Shown: positions 8,588 to 16,100 of the stretch, piece after piece | How the letters are laid out: every line of letters starts with the position of its first letter | Position numbering within the stretch: position 1 is the stretch's first letter | Assembly (NCBI GenBank): GCA_035353855.1 | Contig: DAOQAK010000028.1 | Coordinates: forward strand, 1 to 50,193 | Source of the DNA: Bacteroidales bacterium | Lineage (GTDB): Bacteria > Bacteroidota > Bacteroidia > Bacteroidales > CG2-30-32-10 | DNA: 50,193 nucleotides | Direction: 5' to 3' | Position numbers and translations under genes: made by a program | The notes under the pieces: model-generated | Databases searched by the model: none | The model's input: the letters and a program-made list of their open reading frames with translations, nothing else | What the model was told of the DNA's origin: nothing

Positions 8588-9259
8588 TTGAGTGTGAAGA
8601 AAATAATTGTTTATATATTTTTCCTGCTTTCAGGTTCAGGGCTGTTTGCACAAGTGAACGATGCCAGGTTATGGGCGTCTGTCAATATTGAGAAAAAGAT
8701 TACCTCTTCTTTTTCATTCACCATTTCTGAAGAAATTAGAATGAACGAAAATATTTCTGAAGTGGGCTCATTCTTTACTGATGCCGGATTCAGGTATAAA
8801 ATAAATAAACTGATACGCATATCGGCTAATTACCGCTTTACTAATAATCGCCAATTAGACAACTCATACAGCCAGCGTCATCGTTATTATTTCGACCTAT
8901 CTTTACGAAAAAAAATAAAACCTGTAACTTTCACTTTCCGTACACGTTTTCAATCGCAGTATACGGATATTAATTGCAGCCCTGATTGGCAAGTTCCCGA
9001 ATATTATACACGTAATAAGTTAACCATGGATTTCGACCTTGATAAAAAATATTCTCCTTTTATTTCAGCCGAAGCATATACACCTTTATTTTCAGGAAAT
9101 GGATTATATATCGACAATGTACGTTATTGTGCCGGATTCGATTACCAGTTCAATCGCGCACACGAAATAGAATTATTCTATATGCTTCAAAAAGAATATA
9201 ATGTCAACAATCCGCAGAATGACTATATTGTAGGCATTGGTTATTATTTTACCTTCTGA
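8588..9259 (+). CDS. DUF2490 outer-membrane protein
   Basis: 223 residues from TTG; GTG at 8594 is an equally possible start two codons later. The signal peptide ends near residue 22 (GLFAQ). The mature part opens with ARLWASVNIEKKI and alternates short amphipathic strands (RISANYRFTNNRQL, HRYYFDLSLRKKI, FTFRTRFQSQY, FELFYMLQKEYN-type), ending in an aromatic residue (GYYFTF). This is the DUF2490 pattern and predicts a 10-12 strand outer-membrane barrel. It closes the co-directional run that begins with the CotH-like gene, so it may provide an outer-membrane path or anchor for that system. Its last 16 bases overlap tail-to-tail with the helicase gene on the other strand. Confidence 0.8.
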   Translation: MSVKKIIVYIFFLLSGSGLFAQVNDARLWASVNIEKKITSSFSFTISEEIRMNENISEVGSFFTDAGFRYKINKLIRISANYRFTNNRQLDNSYSQRHRYYFDLSLRKKIKPVTFTFRTRFQSQYTDINCSPDWQVPEYYTRNKLTMDFDLDKKYSPFISAEAYTPLFSGNGLYIDNVRYCAGFDYQFNRAHEIELFYMLQKEYNVNNPQNDYIVGIGYYFTF

Positions 9260-10677
9260 TCGATCAATGTTTCAGGAGTATTGACAAGGTATAATTTTTC
9301 GGTAGCGCGGGTTACAGCGGTATAAAACCATCGTAAGAATTCTTGATTATAGCTGTTTTCAGCTAAATACCCAAAATCAACAAACACAGCTTTCCATTGT
9401 CCCCCCTGTGCTTTATGACATGTTACTGCATATGAAAATTTAACCTGTAATGCATTATAGAATTTATCTTCTCTTACTTTAGTCAGACGTTTTCGTTTCT
9501 CAGGAATATCAGCATAATCTTCAAGAATATTTTCATAAAGTTTTTTATTATTGGGATTACTTAATGCCGACTGCTCTGAAGTAATTGTATCGAGAAGAAG
9601 TATCGTATCAAACGACGATTCATCAGGAAAATCAACAAGTTTTATTTGTGCTTCGGCAAAACGAAACCCGTAAAGTTCTTTTGTGCTTTTTACTCTTTGT
9701 ATTTTAATCATTTCTCCATTGGCAATAAATGCAGATGCTGAATTTTCGTTCAGCCAGAAATAATTATTCTTCACAACCATCATTAAATCGCCGCCTGAAA
9801 TTTCGGACTCACGCCGCAGTATTCTTGCTCTTATCTGGGCATTAAAAATATTCGCTCTTTTATTCGAACGGCATAAAATTATTGTTTCCTCTTCCCCGTA
9901 ATCGGTGTAAGCCTGCTGAATGGCATCTTCCAGCTCAGCACCATTAATAAAAAGAACGTCGGCGCAACTTTTTATTTTAGGTATATTATTTTTTTCTTCC
10001 TTAATTTTTTTTCTGATTATTGTTGCATTTTGAAGAATTCCCGACATACTCTCCTGCCTTACCACTTCTGTTAATTCATATGAACGTAATTGGATTCCAA
10101 AAGCAGCTTTCATATAATTCTCATCTAATGCGGGACTTGCTTCCATGCCTATTGGCGGTAATTGCGCGGTATCCCCGATTAACACCAGGCGGCAATTATT
10201 TCCGTTAAAAACATATTCCATTAAATCATCAAGCAATGAACGCATCGGGAAAAAGCCTACCCTGTCGCTTCCCGAATTATTCTGGATCATTGATGCCTCA
10301 TCAACAATAAATAATGTATTCTTATGAAGATTAGGCAAAAGTATTAGTTGCATCGCGCCATCGGCACCGGGACGAAGTTTATATATTTTTTTATGAATGG
10401 TAAATGCCGGTTTCGCAGAATAATTCGATAACACTTTTGCTGAACGCCCTGTTGGCGCTAATAACATACATGAGTGGTTGTATTTTTCCAGTACATCAAC
10501 TACCGATTTTACAATTGTAGTTTTGCCGGTACCTGCATATCCCTTCATTATTAATACATTTCTTTCTTCCCTGTCAAGAAGGAATTCTGCAGTAAGTTTT
10601 AAAAATTCGGATTGACCTTCAGTAGGCGTATAAGCGAAATTTTCGTGAAGCAATTTGTTCAATTCGGCATTAGTCAT
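9244..10677 (-). CDS. RecD/Pif1-like superfamily 1 DNA helicase
   Basis: 477 residues. Helicase motifs in order: Walker A GYAGTGKTT at 46-54, motif Ia LLAPTGRSAKVL near 73-84, Walker B DEASMI near 123, motif III LIGDTAQLPPIG near 168, motif IV-like ILCRSNKRANIFN, the SH3-like insertion, YAVTCHKAQG (motif V) near 425, and YTAVTRATEKLYLV (motif VI) near 455. This is the AAA/UvrD_C_2 architecture of short RecD-like or Dda/Pif1-like 5'-3' helicases common in Bacteroidota. There are no RecBC genes beside it, so it is a stand-alone helicase. It starts 14 bp after tamL on the same strand and is probably co-transcribed with it. No functional link is evident. Confidence 0.88.
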   Translation of the reverse strand: MTNAELNKLLHENFAYTPTEGQSEFLKLTAEFLLDREERNVLIMKGYAGTGKTTIVKSVVDVLEKYNHSCMLLAPTGRSAKVLSNYSAKPAFTIHKKIYKLRPGADGAMQLILLPNLHKNTLFIVDEASMIQNNSGSDRVGFFPMRSLLDDLMEYVFNGNNCRLVLIGDTAQLPPIGMEASPALDENYMKAAFGIQLRSYELTEVVRQESMSGILQNATIIRKKIKEEKNNIPKIKSCADVLFINGAELEDAIQQAYTDYGEEETIILCRSNKRANIFNAQIRARILRRESEISGGDLMMVVKNNYFWLNENSASAFIANGEMIKIQRVKSTKELYGFRFAEAQIKLVDFPDESSFDTILLLDTITSEQSALSNPNNKKLYENILEDYADIPEKRKRLTKVREDKFYNALQVKFSYAVTCHKAQGGQWKAVFVDFGYLAENSYNQEFLRWFYTAVTRATEKLYLVNTPETLIDQKVK

Positions 10678-10691
10678 GGCTTTTATAAAAA

Positions 10692-13037
10692 TTAGAAAGG
10701 ATAACCTATTCCAAAGTTTATTGCAAAATCTTTTGGTTTAATATAATGCAGAACCCATCGTTGTCCTTCCGGATTTGCCGGATTCACTGCTTTTAAAGCA
10801 AAGTCAAAACGCAGGATAAAAAAGCTGAAGTCGAATCTCATTCCAAACCCTGTGCCTACTGCAACCTGTTTATAAAATGAAGAGGTAAATTCCGCTTCAG
10901 GCATGTTATCATTTTTTTTATTCAACCAAATATTTCCTGCATCAACAAAAAAAGCTCCTTTTAAATAACTGTATACAGGGAAACGATATTCCACATTACC
11001 CAGAAGGCTTATATCTCCCGTGCGACTCAGCAAATTTGTTTCTTCATCAGAATAGGAACCTGGTCCCAGTGAATACACCCTCCATGCCCTCATACCATTG
11101 GCACCACCGGCAAAAAAACTTTTTTCATAAGGAAGAACAATAGAATTCCCGTAAGCAATTCCTGCTCCCGCTATTCCGTGAAAAACCAAAGTATTTATTT
11201 TATCAAAAATAAAATAATGCCTGTAATCAATATCAGCACGGGCATACTGCGAATATTTAATATTAAACAGCTCATAGCTTCCATCAGCATTCTGATAATT
11301 TTTAAACCAAAGATTCTTCACTCTTAAAAGGTTTCCGGCCCACTCTGCATTCCCTTTGAAATAGCTAAAACTGGTATTCTTTTCCATTTTCTGATTACTG
11401 AAAATATAACTGAATTTTCCGGCAGTAATCATGTGGTCGATATAACTGTTTTTTATTTTAGGATCATTAATTGCTTCCAGCTGACTGTCGAAAGCAGGTG
11501 AAGTAGTTATTTTTACTGAATTTACATCAGCCGGATAAAAAAAGATTTTTTGATTTTTCGAGGGTTTGTATTCATACCCGTATGTAAAATTAATAACATA
11601 ACGTGTATAATCGGAACGTTTCTGGTAATTCAAACCTGCAACAACATTGGTTTTAGGTATGAAATATTTTGAAAAACGTTCTTGTTTAACAGGTATAAGA
11701 AAAAATTTAGGAATATCCAGTCCGAAATCAATTCCTGTTTCAACAGTATTGAATGGCAGCACCTGTTCCAATCCAGTTTCATCAACGCTATCGCTTAATA
11801 ATTTCTGAATTTCCATTGCCCCGCGAAATTTTATTTTAAAAATTTCAGCGCCACGGAAAATATTTTTATTCTGATATAATATATTTCCTGCTACGCCAAA
11901 ATTTCCTGCTGTATTAGTCGATTCAACCTCGCCTGATATAGCTTGTATAGGAGTACGGGTTAATAAAATATCACAATCAAGAAGGTTAGTATCTTTTGAT
12001 AATGTATCTTTTGATATAAAGAACTGTATGTTCACAAACTTAAAAAGTTTAATATCCATCAGTCGGTTGTATGTATCTTCAACATCGGTAAGTTTGTATT
12101 CATTTCCTTTTTTAAAGAACACCGATTGGGTTATTGTTTTTGGCTTTATCCTCAGTGTATCTTTATACACAAAAGTATATAAAGAAGGTGCAGCTGTTTT
12201 TTTTCGGGGCAAAGCCCAATACCGGAGTCTTTTATAATTAGCAGTATCCACATTGAACAGGCTGTAATCCGGGTAAATATTAATATTATTGATAGTATAT
12301 CTTTTATGAATTGAAGGCACTACAGAATCGGAATGATTTTTTAGTTTTTCCACCGGATTCCTTATTCCCATTGTAATATCCAGTTGATGATTATTAAGAG
12401 CGCTGTCGATATCATACAATATATATTCTTTAGTAAAAAAGAAATATCCATCGTTTTTTATTTTTACTGTTAATCGTTCTCTTTCCGACTGGAGCACATC
12501 AACATCATAACGACCGCCTCTTTTCAGCAAACTATTCATTGTATCAGCAACTACCTGGCTTCTTATATATTCGTCTTCTATGTTATAAGCGATATTCCTA
12601 ATGCAATAAGGTTTTGAAGTATGAACGATATATTTGATATTCGCCTTTTTTCTTTTATAATTAATTTTTGTTTGTACCTCCGAATTAAAAAATCCTTTTG
12701 AATTCAGGTAAAGCTTAATTTGTTTTATTGATTTTTGAGTCAATAATGTATCAAGGATAACAGGCGGCTCGCCAATATTGGCCCTGGCCTTCTTCCATAA
12801 TACAGATGAATTGTATACGCCAAGATGAAAACGAAAAACTCCCAATATTCTCCGATTTGGCTTTTGTTTTATATAGCTTGATAAATCATCGGTACTGATA
12901 TCGCTGTTATCGACTGAAACTTTATTCCTGTTTACCAGGTATTGACCATCGGCAATATTTTTTGTAGGATTACAGGAATAGAAAAACCAGGCACTGCAAA
13001 GTATAATGAAAAATAATATTTTTTTATAATGATTCAC
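10692..13037 (-). CDS. tamL: TamL-type BamA/TamA family outer-membrane assembly lipoprotein
   Basis: 781 residues. The signal sequence ends in the lipobox WFFYSC, giving lipidated Cys22, the feature that separates Bacteroidota TamL from ordinary TamA. POTRA-like domains follow (about 30-400), for example residues near 90-135 with LDTLLTQKSIKQIKLYLNSKGFF. A C-terminal 16-strand Omp85 barrel spans about 420-781 and contains the internal GGANGMRAW motif near 643-651, equivalent to the RGF/RGY lid-lock motif, and ends with the barrel signature IGYPF. TamA/TamL works with TamB in inserting or maintaining outer-membrane components; no tamB is seen in this window. The helicase gene follows after 14 bp. 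A TAnnTTTG promoter box lies upstream. Confidence 0.88.
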   Translation of the reverse strand: MNHYKKILFFIILCSAWFFYSCNPTKNIADGQYLVNRNKVSVDNSDISTDDLSSYIKQKPNRRILGVFRFHLGVYNSSVLWKKARANIGEPPVILDTLLTQKSIKQIKLYLNSKGFFNSEVQTKINYKRKKANIKYIVHTSKPYCIRNIAYNIEDEYIRSQVVADTMNSLLKRGGRYDVDVLQSERERLTVKIKNDGYFFFTKEYILYDIDSALNNHQLDITMGIRNPVEKLKNHSDSVVPSIHKRYTINNINIYPDYSLFNVDTANYKRLRYWALPRKKTAAPSLYTFVYKDTLRIKPKTITQSVFFKKGNEYKLTDVEDTYNRLMDIKLFKFVNIQFFISKDTLSKDTNLLDCDILLTRTPIQAISGEVESTNTAGNFGVAGNILYQNKNIFRGAEIFKIKFRGAMEIQKLLSDSVDETGLEQVLPFNTVETGIDFGLDIPKFFLIPVKQERFSKYFIPKTNVVAGLNYQKRSDYTRYVINFTYGYEYKPSKNQKIFFYPADVNSVKITTSPAFDSQLEAINDPKIKNSYIDHMITAGKFSYIFSNQKMEKNTSFSYFKGNAEWAGNLLRVKNLWFKNYQNADGSYELFNIKYSQYARADIDYRHYFIFDKINTLVFHGIAGAGIAYGNSIVLPYEKSFFAGGANGMRAWRVYSLGPGSYSDEETNLLSRTGDISLLGNVEYRFPVYSYLKGAFFVDAGNIWLNKKNDNMPEAEFTSSFYKQVAVGTGFGMRFDFSFFILRFDFALKAVNPANPEGQRWVLHYIKPKDFAINFGIGYPF

Positions 13038-13088
13038 TAATTAGGAATTTCAGTTTTGTTATTTATGAATATTAATTGGAATTAAATG

Positions 13089-13096
13089 CAAATTTA
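13089..13096 (-). promoter_or_regulatory. Candidate -7 box for tamL
   Basis: On the minus strand this is TAAATTTG, a match to the Bacteroidota -7 consensus TAnnTTTG. No good -33 TTG is seen at the expected distance. The predicted start would give a leader of about 45 nt. Confidence 0.5.
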
Positions 13097-13120
13097 AGAA
13101 TTGTACGCTCTTAGAAAAAT

Positions 13121-13150
13121 AAAAAACGGATGCATATATACATCCGTTTT
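13121..13150 (-). terminator. Terminator after the 1868-residue T9SS protein gene
   Basis: A 10-bp perfect inverted repeat (13123-13132 with 13141-13150) with an 8-nt loop. Read on the minus strand it is followed by a T run. It lies 23 bases beyond the stop codon. Confidence 0.88.
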
Positions 13151-13173
13151 CTAAACTGAAAAATATTAGTCGG

Positions 13174-16100
13174 TTAGTTCAATACAATTTTTTGAGTAAT
13201 AATTTTTTCACCTTTTTTGTAATAAATAACATAGATGCCCTCACTGAAGGTAGAAGTATTAAGAGTTAACTGGTTCGTTCCTTCGTATGATATATCATCA
13301 ATATTTATTAGTTTTTGTCCCTGGTTATCGAAAAGATATACAGAATAATCCTGTTCTCCATGTGCTTCAAATTTTACAATTATATTTTTGTTTTCGCCAA
13401 CATAAGCTGTAAATGTATTTTCTTCATCATCATTAACACATCCCACTTTAACAGGACCATAATTTTTTGATTTACCATCATAATCCACTTGTATCAATCT
13501 ATAATAAGAAGACTCTAATCCTTTAATCGTTTCGGAATAAGGCATATCATCAATTGCATAATAGTTTTTAGGAGTATTGCTATTACCCGAACCATTAACA
13601 GTTGTTATATATTCCCATAAATCAATATCTTTACTTCTTTCTATTTTAAAATAATCATTATTTATCTCACTGGCAGTTGTCCATGATAAAAATACTTTTG
13701 AATTTCTACACACAGCATTAAAGCTTAGAAGCTCAACAGGCAATGGATTATTTGAATTTGATAATACCCAATCCCTTGAAACATTATTACCAGAAACAGA
13801 ATTAACCTGGTTATTTGCAGGGTCTGCAGTACCTGTTCCCGATCTTTTCCATTGTGAAGAAGAATTATCCCAATATTGAGCATAAAGTGAACTTTCAGTA
13901 ATACCATTAAGGTCATTACTTCCGTCATAAGAAAAAGTATATGTTACAGTAGGGTTTGATGAATAACCGCTAAATGACGTTAAATAAAATCTATCAACAG
14001 CATTTGATGAATTATCACCGTATTTATTATTCATATTTGTTACAGTTTCAGGGTAACTTGGATAAGGATAATTGCTAGTACTTGTATGGTATATTGCTGC
14101 AGTAAAATACCCATTAGCACCAGTAGCCGTGGATGTAACATTTACTTTTAATGGAATATATGTTCCGCCGGTTGTACCAAAAGGTAGTGTATATTCACTT
14201 GCACTTGTGCCTAAATCATTCCATTGTATTCGGCTGGTACATGTATTTGTTGGTGTAGCGGATGAAGTAGACGATCCATTATTTAATGTTTCACTTACAA
14301 TATATCCTGTTTGTGTCGTTCCATTACGGGCAATAGCCGAACTCGATGAACTTTCAATTGTTAGAGTATAGCTGTTAAGTTTAAATGCTCCATTAGTTAA
14401 AGTTAAATATGGGACACCATTGCTTGGAGGGTTTCCTGTATTGTAATTTATTGTACGATTATCATGTAATGTTACTCCCTTTGAAGCACCACTACTATTA
14501 TCAATTTCTACATAAGAAGGACTGTAACTTGTTGAAAGAGGAAACTCATATTTACTTGTAGTTTGAGCATCCGTTCCATTATATTTTAATAATGCATTTC
14601 CTTTATATTCCAATGTATTAGTTCCTGTTATAGAACCGGAAGTTTGTCTATATATAAATTGGCTTGCTGTAGTATTTGTAAAAGTCCCATCATTATATAT
14701 TTTACCTTCATCATATATTATATTATTATTTGTAAATGAAGAACTACCATCAATATACATACCTACTTCATAATCATCGTTATTTGTACTTGAATTTGTT
14801 ATAGTACCATCGTTTGTTCCTCTTGAAATACCGCAAGCTGCTACTTCCTGTAATGCCAATGATCCTGTAGATTTAATATTAAAATTAGCACCACTTTTAT
14901 TATTAAAAGTTGAACCATAATCAATAGCCGTTTCTGAATAATCATTATGTGTGCCATAATTGTTATAAGTTGACGAATAACATGTTACTCCATCAACCCC
15001 TATAAAAAGAACAGAATAATTATTAACTGTACCTCCCGAATAATTATTAAAAATGCCAGAATGGCCTATTAAATCTATAATACCAAAATTACATTTTGTT
15101 GTAACAACACTGCCATTTGCAATGGTTCCATAATTATCTAAATTATAAAAAGCTGCATAACCCCTAAAATAATAATTACCTGAAGATGCATAATAATAAT
15201 GTCCCGATGAAATGGAAGGTGGATGATTTGTTATTGTTCCATAATTTGTAACTGTACTGGATAATGTTTTATCTTGAATGTTAATACCTCCATAAATTGC
15301 AATATATAAATAAATGCACTCAGATATTTTTGAAAAACTGCCTCCATAATTATCAATAGTACCATAATTTATTATTTTAGCCCCAGATGCGGTACTTGAA
15401 AGGGTAAGTGTCCCACCTGTATTTATTGTAATTGTTCCATTATTTATTAAAGTTCCTGTTCCATTAATAACTAACCCTTTATTATCCCATGCACTAACTT
15501 GAGAACCCCCAACCGAAACTGTTATTGTTCCATTATTTGTAACAACATAACCATTACCATAAGTAATAGCATTGTTTGATATTGCTAATGTTCCATTAGC
15601 ATCTACAATTGTATTTGGAGCAGTAATATCAGCATTTAAAGTAATAGTATGACCACTTTGTATCCTTGCACAACAACAGTTACTTGAAGTAGGTGTTGTA
15701 GAAGTGCCACTCCATGATGAACCGTCAGAACTTCTTTCCCAAGTACCTGTAGAACTAATACTCCAGTTACCTGAACTTATTGATCTATAATAATAATAAC
15801 TACCTCCACCACAACTAGTACATGTAAAATTAATCGATGAAGTCCATGAACTGTATGCGCTGCTACCGCAATTAGAGCGCACCCATACATAATAAATTTG
15901 ACCAGGTGTTAATCCCCCAATTGTATATGTAGTAATTCCAGCACCAACAGAAGCAGAAGGTGTTGTTCCACCAGTAGGCGCTGATGATGAAGTACTATAA
16001 TAAATATTATAACCAGAACTTGGAGCAGGGCTTGCAGCAGTCCAGGTAATAACAGCCGATGTTTGAGTTACCGATGACGATGTAAGGTTTGTTGGAGTAG

